Source: Cyclobacterium sp. 1_MG-2023
GTDB taxonomy: Bacteria > Bacteroidota > Bacteroidia > Cytophagales > Cyclobacteriaceae
Direction: 5' to 3'
DNA length: 64,000 nucleotides
NCBI RefSeq assembly: GCF_030546805.1
Contig: NZ_JAUOPC010000007.1
Location: 1 to 64,000, forward strand
Below are positions 18,001-25,621 of the stretch, piece by piece (positions within the stretch are counted from its first letter, which is position 1; each line of letters begins with the position of its first letter). The translations under genes and the position numbers were made by a program. The notes beneath the pieces were generated by a model, which worked only from the letters and a program-made list of their open reading frames with translations, ran no database searches and had not been told where the DNA came from.

Positions 18001-20186
18001 CCTTTAATATCTACAAGTGAGTACTTCACTTCGTTTTGTCCTCCGGCTCCCAACTGGGTGGTAAATAAATAATACATGGTCTCATCTGCCGCAATTGGCA
18101 CGGCAAGGACACTGCTACTCGAAAGGTTATCCCCGCCTATGTCTTCACCATTCTGCATTGGGTCGCCATTTAAGTCCCAAACTGTTTGTCCGTCTGTGTA
18201 AAACAACACCTGACCTGTTTGGTCTGATACAGTGGTAACTCCTGCAGGAATATCCTGTGGATGTGGAGTTTCTATGGGACGTGGTGTAGGGGCATCCGGA
18301 TCATCCGGATCTATGTTAAAATCCAAACCTGCACCATCTCCAAAATACCAAATATTATTGCTTTGATCTTCTACATCCCATATTTTGATCCTAATTCCTG
18401 CATAAGCATAACAATTGGATCCTTGCTCCCTTACCAATACCCAATAATAGCCCGGTTCACAAACCTCATTCGGAGCTTCCGGGCCCCAGCCTTCATCCCG
18501 CTTATTGGACCAAAAATATTCGTAATTCTGGTCGCTTTGTCCCTGTCCTCCTGTACCTCCACCTAATCCTCCTCCTTGTTGCCCACCTTGGCCGCCATCC
18601 TCACTTTCACTCTGTGCTTCAATTAATGGCATTAAATCAATACAAGAAGGTTCACATAAGGTAGTATCAGAAGGGCTAAATTGGGCAGTTAAATTGTTTT
18701 CCGTTAATGGAATACTCTTGGTGACATTCCCAGTTTCGCCATTGGCATAAGTGACAGTTAAGCTAACAGTGACTTGTTCCTCCGCTGTAGCCTCTTGGGG
18801 TAATAACAAATGCTCAACAGTAAGGTCCATTTCAATCTCTTCTCCATTTTCGTCAGTAAGCGGGGGTAAAATCTCCCACTCAAAACTTACAGGCTGATAA
18901 TTCAAGGGCGTCACTTCACTTGTCAATTGAATGGAAGTATTCATGCAAGGCATTTCGGGTTGCCAAGTAAAATCAACCGTTGGCCCCAAATCAATATTGG
19001 GCGAAAATTGGGGAAATACGGTACCACAAAAATCACTTCCATTAAATGGAAGTTCTTCTATTTCCAAGCCTACCAATGTCCATTCATCCGGATTGGCAAC
19101 TCTGCCAACATACTGGGGACCGCCTTCTACTTCTTCGTATATATAATAGAGCTGCCCATCAGGCCCTACCTTGACATCATAAATTTTGAATATTTCAGCT
19201 TCAAGAGGCATAGCAACTGCCGTAGCGGAAGGGATTTGGCTTTCCGGAATTTCCGGGTCTATTTCTTCATCGCTAATAAAAAACCTCATCAAGTCATCCC
19301 CTTGCGCATAATACAGGAAATCTCCATCCGGGGACACTTCCAGACCCGTTACCAATTCAGCTCCTCCTGTTCCCGTCAAGGTTTCAGATGTCCCAAAGGT
19401 CCCTGTATCAGGATCGAAAGGAATGGACAAAATATCTTCTCCGGCAATGTCGGAAACGATGTATAATACACCACTCTCTTCATCAAACATCATGGTTTGA
19501 GGTACTGAGGACAAGGACAAGGTATCTGTATCTGTAAACTGGCCCTCTTGGTCTTCAAGCCGTTTTGCTGTTAAATCCCCATCATCATAACTGATAACAT
19601 AGTCCGGTGAACTACCTGACTTTACTGTTAAAATAGCACCTTGAGCATTCCCAATGCTGCCCCCTTGGCTAACCGCCCCTGCCGGAGGTTGATTTGCCGG
19701 AGCCCCCCCTTGGTCATTCATGTCCACCAAACTGTATTGCAACTGGCCATCAGAACTGATATAAAAAATATAAAAATCTTTGGCTCCATTGGGGTCCACG
19801 TCATAATCCAAAGCAGATATTGCTACGGACTGTTTGGCTGTTTCTACACCACCCAATTCCCCAACTACCCCTTGCATGGCATCGTTTAAATAATTGTAAA
19901 CCAAAGCCCCGTCGGTATAGAATAGTATTTCTCCTGTAATCGGATCTATGGCCATGGCTGAGTTGGCCTTACCGAAGGTTATACTTTCCGAAAGGCTTTC
20001 AACATTGGCTTTTCCATCCTTACCAAAAGAGATGTAATTATTGTCTCCCCCTTCACAATATCCAAAGATCCATTCATTGTTGTTATAGCTTTGAGCATCC
20101 GAGTTCACGGGAAAACTCAAACACCCTATCAAAGGTATTACCTTAATAAATAAATTAAATATGCATTTATAATGATTAGATTTCAT
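15096..20186 (-). CDS. Large T9SS type B secreted adhesin-like protein (SprB-type)
   Basis: A 1,696-residue surface or secreted protein. A signal peptide (about 1-32, ending SDAQ) is followed by two WD/beta-propeller-like segments (about 35-390 and 630-1000, with WIFGYCEGG and NIWYFGDGAGLDFN openings), PKD-like Ig domains and several SprB-like repeats (about 400-620, 1020-1600). The last 90 residues form the gliding-motility-associated C-terminal domain (YNRWGELIY, WDGMVDGRKVPSGTY), the type B sorting signal for T9SS export. It is low in Cys and Lys and rich in Glu, Asp, Gly and Ser. Divergent from a porP/sprF gene 80 nt away. Confidence 0.9.
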   Translation of the reverse strand: MKSNHYKCIFNLFIKVIPLIGCLSFPVNSDAQSYNNNEWIFGYCEGGDNNYISFGKDGKANVESLSESITFGKANSAMAIDPITGEILFYTDGALVYNYLNDAMQGVVGELGGVETAKQSVAISALDYDVDPNGAKDFYIFYISSDGQLQYSLVDMNDQGGAPANQPPAGAVSQGGSIGNAQGAILTVKSGSSPDYVISYDDGDLTAKRLEDQEGQFTDTDTLSLSSVPQTMMFDEESGVLYIVSDIAGEDILSIPFDPDTGTFGTSETLTGTGGAELVTGLEVSPDGDFLYYAQGDDLMRFFISDEEIDPEIPESQIPSATAVAMPLEAEIFKIYDVKVGPDGQLYYIYEEVEGGPQYVGRVANPDEWTLVGLEIEELPFNGSDFCGTVFPQFSPNIDLGPTVDFTWQPEMPCMNTSIQLTSEVTPLNYQPVSFEWEILPPLTDENGEEIEMDLTVEHLLLPQEATAEEQVTVSLTVTYANGETGNVTKSIPLTENNLTAQFSPSDTTLCEPSCIDLMPLIEAQSESEDGGQGGQQGGGLGGGTGGQGQSDQNYEYFWSNKRDEGWGPEAPNEVCEPGYYWVLVREQGSNCYAYAGIRIKIWDVEDQSNNIWYFGDGAGLDFNIDPDDPDAPTPRPIETPHPQDIPAGVTTVSDQTGQVLFYTDGQTVWDLNGDPMQNGEDIGGDNLSSSSVLAVPIAADETMYYLFTTQLGAGGQNEVKYSLVDIKGDNPEGIGNVVTKDNLLFSPSTQHSAAFNSGDTIWVAFHEQGNNTFRLYPVSDEGIGQPVLNSVGSNFDFGDGVGTMKFSNDGSKVAVTFQVGGENKVEIFDFDQETGEMTIYAQLDMGSQGDIYGLEFSDDSNRIFVSYTNGGPGIEEYFIQGFEETDNSDPENPVTTVCPDCFEDAGSQEEIQSCILSSKEVINDTESLSLGALQMGPDGQIYSVVVGSNQIGQVQVGSSCNPSTFTQSGVEAMPGTSNLGLPSFVQNSGSSIPDPALDGPDRLCLSNDVGALGQFEAGGEPDIDIYNWTIFNEEGEVVDEFLNGGEDLQTLEYFFQEVGIYTVQLQVDRCGSPWEEVFRHEVEVVPSPVTTLPDEISLCGEEISLVAVDPEDPRLDEYLFRWVNAAGEVVGNSNELLVTEESIYTVFVAYDIPEDYEGDEEYQTCPASQSVFVGPPFEFTIEQSSATVCYGDSVRFSPDTPVSGLWSIRLGTSGEYSEIGETQELTLNTAELDGPGAYELLFQTADPLNSNCLVERSATLQVSGLPEFTLTEIEPSESCTVSSGSIVVEANSLLDSLVLEETNQVFAEVQENAQITFDGLAPGIYTFTGYIGTCENTLSAVVENNSPPDDVTFTVSTLPESCSDAGPQDGAIVIVFDGDPVSGEYSITNVATGEEVKAAFTDQTSMNIVLPAGTYVVEVSNELGCVVPAPGTYDIASGEEEISLSSPGFCGGVLTSEISLDNEISSTDRIEWYRVVGATKNLIAGEENPVLIVRDPGTYEVRLLNEAGCLLGTEQITINQSDALPPVLSPNYIICAASNDLVTLDVGVWDIYEWSKDGALVSTTPTFTPTEEGDYELFVVDSEGCDYTIEFRITEVCEVNVTYPNAIRPGDPDRNFLIYTTGDIDMLSVLIYNRWGELIYFCEQENISENLSICSWDGMVDGRKVPSGTYPVIVKFTNEQQNINKVKRDAIVVIE

Positions 20187-20266
20187 AAATTAGGCACAAC
20201 TTTGCATACAGTTTGTAATAGCTATACGTTTATAAACTGTTTGGTATTCAATAAACGAATAAATCT

Positions 20267-21316
20267 TTGTTTCAGGCACAAATAAATACAGTTTTTTTAA
20301 CTCTTGTCCTAATGGTCTTCGGATTTAACGCCTATAGCCAGGACCCGCAATACAGCCAATACTATGCTGCTCCACTTTATTTAAACCCTGCTTTTGCAGG
20401 TGCAGAGCTAGCCACAAGAGTGGGCGTAAATTACCGGAACCAATGGCCGGGTATGGATGCTAACTTTTCTACATTTTCTGCTTATGGAGATGCTTTTCTG
20501 GAAGAGTATAATGTAGGGGTAGGATTTTTGGTCACCAATGACACCGAAGGAGTTTCCGGCTTGCAATCCACCACTGTTTCCGGGATCTTGTCCTATGAAC
20601 TCAAACTTGGAGACAATCTTTATTTTAAGCCGGGTTTTCAAGCCAGTTATATTCGTAGAGACATTGGTTTTTATGAAAACTTGGTCTTTGCCAATCAAAT
20701 AAATCCGTCAGATCCTTTTGGACCAATTCTGCCCGGAAACAATATAATTGGATTGGGAGACCCTGTTGGTTTATTTTCCGCCTCATTTGGCGGCTTAATA
20801 TTTACTGACAATTTTTGGTTCGGACTCTCCACGCATCATGTTAATCGGCCCAACCAAAGTTTTCTGGACGAAAACATTAGCCGTCTTCCCATCAAGTATT
20901 CCATTCATACTGGGTACCGGATATCTTTGGGCAGAGGGGCGCCACGAAATGATTTTACACATACCTATAGGGAAAGGTATTTCACACCCACCATCAATTA
21001 CAAACGCCAAGGACCTTTTGAGCAACTAGACCTGGGTGGTTACCTTTATCTAGAGCCGGTTGTACTGGGATTATGGTACAGAGGACTTCCATACAAACCG
21101 GTAGAAAAACAGAGCAATAGAGATGCTATCGTTCTGATGCTTGGTTTTAATTTACCTTCCGGGCTAAACATGGGCTACAGTTTTGATTATACAGTTTCCA
21201 AACTAGGAATTCAATCCGGAGGAGCACATGAAGTGAGCCTTTCTTATATCTTCCCACCAAAAAACCCCGGAGCGCCTAGAAAAAGGGATACAATTCTGCC
21301 ATGTCCGAAATTTTAA
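20267..21316 (+). CDS. PorP/SprF-family T9SS outer-membrane protein
   Basis: The 349-residue protein has a signal peptide (residues 1-24, ending AYSQ) and the PorP/SprF opening DPQYSQYYAAPLYLNPAFAG, then a beta-barrel with the family's GYRISLG and YLYLEP segments. In Flavobacterium johnsoniae, SprF is needed to secrete SprB, and porP/sprF genes commonly sit beside type B adhesin genes, as here. It starts with TTG at 20267; the next ATG (20312) would destroy the signal peptide. The M48 protease gene follows after 12 nt. Confidence 0.9.
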   Translation: MFQAQINTVFLTLVLMVFGFNAYSQDPQYSQYYAAPLYLNPAFAGAELATRVGVNYRNQWPGMDANFSTFSAYGDAFLEEYNVGVGFLVTNDTEGVSGLQSTTVSGILSYELKLGDNLYFKPGFQASYIRRDIGFYENLVFANQINPSDPFGPILPGNNIIGLGDPVGLFSASFGGLIFTDNFWFGLSTHHVNRPNQSFLDENISRLPIKYSIHTGYRISLGRGAPRNDFTHTYRERYFTPTINYKRQGPFEQLDLGGYLYLEPVVLGLWYRGLPYKPVEKQSNRDAIVLMLGFNLPSGLNMGYSFDYTVSKLGIQSGGAHEVSLSYIFPPKNPGAPRKRDTILPCPKF

Positions 21317-21328
21317 TAATTTTACGCC

Positions 21329-22558
21329 ATGGATCAAGAGACTATCAAATACCTAATACTGCTCGTTATAAGCTTTAATTTTATCGTTGAAAAAATCATT
21401 GACTACCTCAATGTAAATAGAAATACTGCAGCTATCCCGACAAACCTTAATGGTTACTTGGATAAGGAGAAACTAAAGGAAAGCAAAGCCTACCAACGTA
21501 CTAAATATAATTTCGGATTGTTTTCCGACACTTTTTCTTTTGTGCTGACTTTTCTTTTGATTGCTTTTGGTTTATTTGGCTGGTTGGATGAATGGTTGAG
21601 ACAATATCTTCAATCCCCAATGGTCCTTACCTTGACCTATTTTGCCATAGTCTTTATCGGATCAGACCTTCTCTCTCTACCTTTCGATTACTACCAAACC
21701 TTCAAAATAGAGAATGACTTTGGGTTTAATAAAAGTACAGTAAAAACGTTTTTTATGGACAAGGTAAAGGGATACCTCCTTTCCATAATTATTGGTGGCA
21801 CCTTACTTTCCCTATTATTATGGTTAATCTTGGAGCTGGGGCAGGATTTTTGGTGGATTTTCTGGATTGTAGCCGCTCTCTTTATGCTATTAGCCAATTT
21901 ATTTTATACCGGCCTTATCCTGCCTTTGTTTAATAAATTGACTCCTTTAGAAGAAGGTGAATTGAAAGAAACCATTACCAGTTACGCCCAATCCGTTGGT
22001 TTTTCTTTAACAAATGTATTTGTGATGGATGGGAGTAAACGCTCATCGAAAGCCAATGCTTTTTTTTCAGGCTTTGGCAAAAGGAAGAAAGTGGTATTAT
22101 ATGACACGTTGATCGATCAACATTCACAGGAAGAGCTGGTCGCTGTTTTGGCTCACGAAATTGGACACTACAAAAAAGGGCATATAAAAACCGGAATGCT
22201 TGCAGGAGTCATTCAAACAGGTCTGTTGCTTTATATACTCTCTCTTTTTATTTTCAGTGAACCTTTAAGCATGGCCCTTGGGGCAAACCAAATGGCAATT
22301 CATCTTAATATCATAGGTTTTACCATGTTATTCTCGCCAATATCTATGATTATTGGCATAGGCATGAACTATTTAAGCAGAAAGAATGAATTTGAGGCAG
22401 ACCATTTTGCAAAAACCACTTTCAGTGGTCCGCCATTAGCCACAGCCTTAAAAACCCTTTCGGTCAAGACACTTTCTGATATAGATCCACACCCTGCATA
22501 TGTTTTTATCCATTATTCTCACCCTCCATTATTAAAGAGATTAGAAAGGCTTGAATAA
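21329..22558 (+). CDS. M48 family metalloprotease (Ste24/CAAX prenyl protease-like)
   Basis: A 409-residue multi-pass membrane zinc protease. The active site is HEIGH at residues 276-280, with the third zinc ligand glutamate in NEFEADHFA. An N-terminal domain with several helices (about 1-200) and LPFDYYQTFKIENDFGFN matches the Ste24 subgroup. Bacterial members are thought to act in membrane protein quality control; prenylated substrates are not expected. It follows porP/sprF by 12 nt and precedes the dioxygenase gene, so it may share a transcript with both. Confidence 0.9.
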   Translation: MDQETIKYLILLVISFNFIVEKIIDYLNVNRNTAAIPTNLNGYLDKEKLKESKAYQRTKYNFGLFSDTFSFVLTFLLIAFGLFGWLDEWLRQYLQSPMVLTLTYFAIVFIGSDLLSLPFDYYQTFKIENDFGFNKSTVKTFFMDKVKGYLLSIIIGGTLLSLLLWLILELGQDFWWIFWIVAALFMLLANLFYTGLILPLFNKLTPLEEGELKETITSYAQSVGFSLTNVFVMDGSKRSSKANAFFSGFGKRKKVVLYDTLIDQHSQEELVAVLAHEIGHYKKGHIKTGMLAGVIQTGLLLYILSLFIFSEPLSMALGANQMAIHLNIIGFTMLFSPISMIIGIGMNYLSRKNEFEADHFAKTTFSGPPLATALKTLSVKTLSDIDPHPAYVFIHYSHPPLLKRLERLE

Positions 22559-22595
22559 GCCGGATAATACTTGTAGCAAACAAACCCAAAACACC

Positions 22596-23384
22596 ATGAA
22601 AAATATTCTCCAGAAAATGGGCGTCTCTTCTAACTTGTTGAGCCAAGAAGAACAAGGCTTTTTAAGGGAAAACGGTTACCTCAACCTAGGTAAACTATTG
22701 GACAATGCCAGTCTTCAAGTCATAAGAAATCGAGTGAATGAAATTCTGGAAGCAGAGGGTGAAAATGCTGGAGCTGAATTGATGCAGTCTCCAAGCATTA
22801 GGCATCCAAAAGAGTCCGGAGCATGCAGACTCGGGGACTTGGTCAATAAAGGAGAGGCTTTCGATATTTTTTATACCCATCCTAAAGTTTTGGCAGCAAT
22901 CATGCTGGTGCTTGGAGAGCAATTTAAACTTTCCTCCCTCAATTACAGGGCTGCACTTCCGGGGGCAGGCTTACAGAAGCTTCATGTAGACTGGCCTGAG
23001 TCTATTCAAAACCAAGAATTTAAGGTTTGCAATTCAATCTGGCTATTAGATGATTTTTATATAGAAAATGGTGCAACAAGAGTAGTTCCGGGAACCCATT
23101 TGAAACCCACATTGCCTGCAGATGTCATGAATGACCCGATGGATTCACATCCCGATGAAAAAATCATTTTAGCTGAGGCAGGGTCTGTTGTTATCTTCAA
23201 TTCCCATACTTGGCATGGTGGCACTACTAATCATAGCACCCAGCCAAGAAGGGCCATTCATAGCTATTTTTGTAAAAGAGACCAAGTCCAACAAACGGAC
23301 CAAAGTAAGTTTATAAAGAAAAGTACGCTGGATAGAATTTCCAAAGAAGCGGCATTCGTTCTAGGTTTAGAAGAAAGTGAGTAA
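22596..23384 (+). CDS. Phytanoyl-CoA dioxygenase (PhyH) family protein
   Basis: A 262-residue Fe(II)/2-oxoglutarate oxygenase. The iron ligands are visible: HVD at residues 130-132 and the distal His 207 in HTWHGGTTNH, with an arginine (QPRRAIHSY) placed to bind 2-oxoglutarate. The ATG at 22596 is preferred; a TTG at 22551 in the same frame would overlap the protease gene and adds 15 uninformative residues. The substrate is unknown. Members of this family hydroxylate lipids, amino acids and natural products. Confidence 0.85.
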   Translation: MKNILQKMGVSSNLLSQEEQGFLRENGYLNLGKLLDNASLQVIRNRVNEILEAEGENAGAELMQSPSIRHPKESGACRLGDLVNKGEAFDIFYTHPKVLAAIMLVLGEQFKLSSLNYRAALPGAGLQKLHVDWPESIQNQEFKVCNSIWLLDDFYIENGATRVVPGTHLKPTLPADVMNDPMDSHPDEKIILAEAGSVVIFNSHTWHGGTTNHSTQPRRAIHSYFCKRDQVQQTDQSKFIKKSTLDRISKEAAFVLGLEESE

Positions 23385-23394
23385 AAGCACCTTG

Positions 23395-23538
23395 CTTCTT
23401 ATTTATCACCAATCCGTAGCGGGCAATAAAACAAGCTGTATCTCTGGTAGGTGAAATTGAAATTGGAGCTTTACTATCCCCATTAAAATAGGGATGGTCG
23501 ATCTCTAAAGTCAAAAATGGTGTGTAAGATTGGGTCAT
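23395..23538 (-). pseudogene. Possible remnant of an unrecognised gene (N-terminal fragment)
   Basis: Forty-eight codons starting with ATG read like a real protein N-terminus (YTPFLTLEIDHPYF, then APISISPTRDTACFIARYGL). The frame stays open but then runs antisense into the intact PhyH gene, where it no longer looks like protein. From memory the opening resembles N-termini of uncharacterised proteins in contractile-injection or phage-tail-like clusters; this is unverified. Likely a truncated relic; a chance ORF is the alternative. Confidence 0.35.
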
Positions 23539-23635
23539 GCGCTTAGTTTTTTTTTTAAAAAAAGCTTCTACTTGGTATTATTTGGTCCAACTTTATATAC
23601 CCCTCCCTTAAAACCCTTATCGGAAAACAAAATTC

Positions 23636-24445
23636 TTATTGATCTACATCGCTTAATGGAACAAAATGATGCTGGAGGGAATCCTTGGAAACTTCCCAAA
23701 CTCGAAATCCAAAAGGCCTCTTGTCAAAGTTTTTGCTTGTGGTTTCTCCACTGACAAATTGAATGTTTTCATATTGATTAACCACCAACTCATGGGTATG
23801 TCCAGATAAATAAGCCACTACACCATTCTTTTTGAATGAATCCAATATCTCTGTTCGTTTTGCGGGAGGTATATTAAAATATTCTTCTTCCTCATCCGGT
23901 CGCTCCAAAAACAAGGGATAATGACCAACCACAATAACGGGGGCATTTTTGGATTTTTGGGCTTCCAAAGTCTCAACAACCCATTGATTATGTTTTTGTG
24001 ATTCGTCGGCTACATCTTCTTTCCATAATTGGGTATTGGTAACAAGGAATGAATAACCCTTATTTTCAAAATCGAAATAGTCCTTTCCAATGGTTTTCCT
24101 ATAATAGCTTAAGGTACTATCAGTTGGCACATTGCCTACATCATGATTTCCTGGAGCCACATGGCAAGGCACGTTAAAACCTTCCATGATTTCTAGAAAA
24201 TCTGCATAAGAACTGTCGCTTGCATTGTGAACCAAGTCACCACATATCACAGCAAAATCAGGGTTAATTTCATTGATTTGTTTAACCGCCTGCCTAAAAG
24301 TCTTCAGGTCATGAGCATAGCCTCCCATACCTAATTGAGTGTCACACAATTGCACAAAACTAAAAGACGCTTGCTCTTTTTCCGAACATGAAATTCCAAA
24401 AGCAAGCGCCACCAAAAACAAATAAATATTCAATCGAAATCTCAT
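23636..24445 (-). CDS. Calcineurin-like phosphoesterase lipoprotein (CPPED1/CSTP1-like)
   Basis: A 269-residue metallophosphoesterase. The ATG at 24445 gives a lipoprotein signal (MRFRLNIYLFLVALAFG then ISC lipobox). An upstream ATG at 24499 is rejected because a -7 box covers it. Metal motifs are CDTQLG (DxQ in place of DxH, as in the CPPED1/CSTP1 subgroup), CGDLVHN, GNHD, VVGHYP and SGHTHE. Probable location is the periplasmic side of a membrane. The substrate is unknown; nothing in the neighbouring genes narrows it. Confidence 0.85.
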   Translation of the reverse strand: MRFRLNIYLFLVALAFGISCSEKEQASFSFVQLCDTQLGMGGYAHDLKTFRQAVKQINEINPDFAVICGDLVHNASDSSYADFLEIMEGFNVPCHVAPGNHDVGNVPTDSTLSYYRKTIGKDYFDFENKGYSFLVTNTQLWKEDVADESQKHNQWVVETLEAQKSKNAPVIVVGHYPLFLERPDEEEEYFNIPPAKRTEILDSFKKNGVVAYLSGHTHELVVNQYENIQFVSGETTSKNFDKRPFGFRVWEVSKDSLQHHFVPLSDVDQ

Positions 24446-24496
24446 GCATAGTTTATTTAAAGGGAGAATCATATAAAAATCACTACTGTCTTTAAA

Positions 24497-24504
24497 CAAA
24501 TATA
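24497..24504 (-). promoter_or_regulatory. Candidate -7 box of the phosphoesterase gene
   Basis: TATATTTG on the minus strand fits TAnnTTTG. A start near 24490 would leave a leader of about 45 nt to the ATG at 24445 and exclude the ATG at 24499. No -33 TTTG at N19. Confidence 0.35.
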
Positions 24505-24550
24505 GTCAAAAGAATTAACCAATTCTCACCTGTACTATGCTGATAATATT

Positions 24551-25621
24551 TTAATCAAAAAAATCAATATCCGTATAGATCGGGATTTTCATTAGGTTTT
24601 GCAGAGCATTTTCTACCTTTAAATCCTCAAATAAAACCTTGTGAAGGTTTTCTGCGATGGGAGCCCTAAGATCGGTAGATTCCAAGAACAAATTTATCAA
24701 TTTCACAGTATTGACACCTTCCGCAACCTCCTCCATATCTGCTACAATATCTGTAAGTTTTTCTCCTTTGGCCAATCGATAGCCTAAGGTAAAATTTCTT
24801 GAAAGTGTGGAATTACAAGTGGTGACTAAATCACCCACACCTGCTAGCCCTAAAAATGATTGGGTACTTCCTCCCATGGCTTTACCTAGGTAAACCAATT
24901 CGACCATACCTCTAGAAATTAAAAGCCCTTTGGCATTATCTCCTAATCCTAGCCCTGACAAAGCACCTGAAGCAATCGCTATAATATTCTTTAAAACTCC
25001 TGATAGCTCTACGCCCACAATGTCTGAATTCCCATAAACTTGAAAATTATCAGAACGCAAAAGTCGCTGTCCTTCTCTTATCACCTCATTGTATCTACTC
25101 GCGATTACAGTAGCTCCCGGCTGGTTTTCCAAGAGTTCTTTGGCCAGATTTGGCCCTGCCAAACAACCTATTCTTTCCACCACAGTCTCTTCCAAGATCA
25201 CCTCACTCATGGTCGAAATATTCTTTCGTCTGATTTTTTTGATGTTGCCCAAATCTTTACCCTCAGGAAGGCTAAGTGACAGTCCTTTGGTGCCATGGAT
25301 TAAGAAATGGTAAGGGTGAAGAAAAGGGGCAAACCTTATCATCACTTCTCGGAAAGCTGCAGAAGGTATCATTGGAAACATGACATCGCAAGAATCACAA
25401 ATCATCTCAGGGTCAGTAGTCGCGCGAATGCTTTCAGCTAATTTCCTGTTTTTCACCATATGGGTCTCATTGATGGCTTTCACCACCGCCTCATCTCTGG
25501 CATAAACCAAAACATTGTTTTTTTCAGCCAACAAATTAGAAATTGCCGTTCCGAAACTACCGATTCCAATAACACCTACCGGTTTATTTTCAGATGATTT
25601 TTTCCAATTCATATCCATCAA
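24551..25621 (-). CDS. gpsA: Glycerol-3-phosphate dehydrogenase [NAD(P)+]
   Basis: Reduces dihydroxyacetone phosphate to sn-glycerol-3-phosphate, the backbone for phospholipids. The 356-residue protein has the dinucleotide motif GVIGIGSFGTAISN near residue 17, HGTKGL, and the catalytic lysine in GVELSGVLKNIIAIASG. Starts at 25621, 25618 or 25612 are all possible (MMDM); all overlap the end of the acyltransferase gene by 23-32 nt. The pair encodes two successive steps, making glycerol-3-phosphate and handling glycerolipid acylation, so coupling is logical. Confidence 0.94.
   Translation of the reverse strand: MMDMNWKKSSENKPVGVIGIGSFGTAISNLLAEKNNVLVYARDEAVVKAINETHMVKNRKLAESIRATTDPEMICDSCDVMFPMIPSAAFREVMIRFAPFLHPYHFLIHGTKGLSLSLPEGKDLGNIKKIRRKNISTMSEVILEETVVERIGCLAGPNLAKELLENQPGATVIASRYNEVIREGQRLLRSDNFQVYGNSDIVGVELSGVLKNIIAIASGALSGLGLGDNAKGLLISRGMVELVYLGKAMGGSTQSFLGLAGVGDLVTTCNSTLSRNFTLGYRLAKGEKLTDIVADMEEVAEGVNTVKLINLFLESTDLRAPIAENLHKVLFEDLKVENALQNLMKIPIYTDIDFFD

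Noticed and set aside
18927-19466. 179-codon plus-strand ORF inside the adhesin gene
   Set aside because: Entirely antisense to a strongly supported coding region with repeat domains; typical shadow frame.
22551-22595. TTG start for the PhyH protein overlapping the protease gene
   Set aside because: The added 15 residues are polar and unlike the family; the ATG at 22596 gives the expected start.
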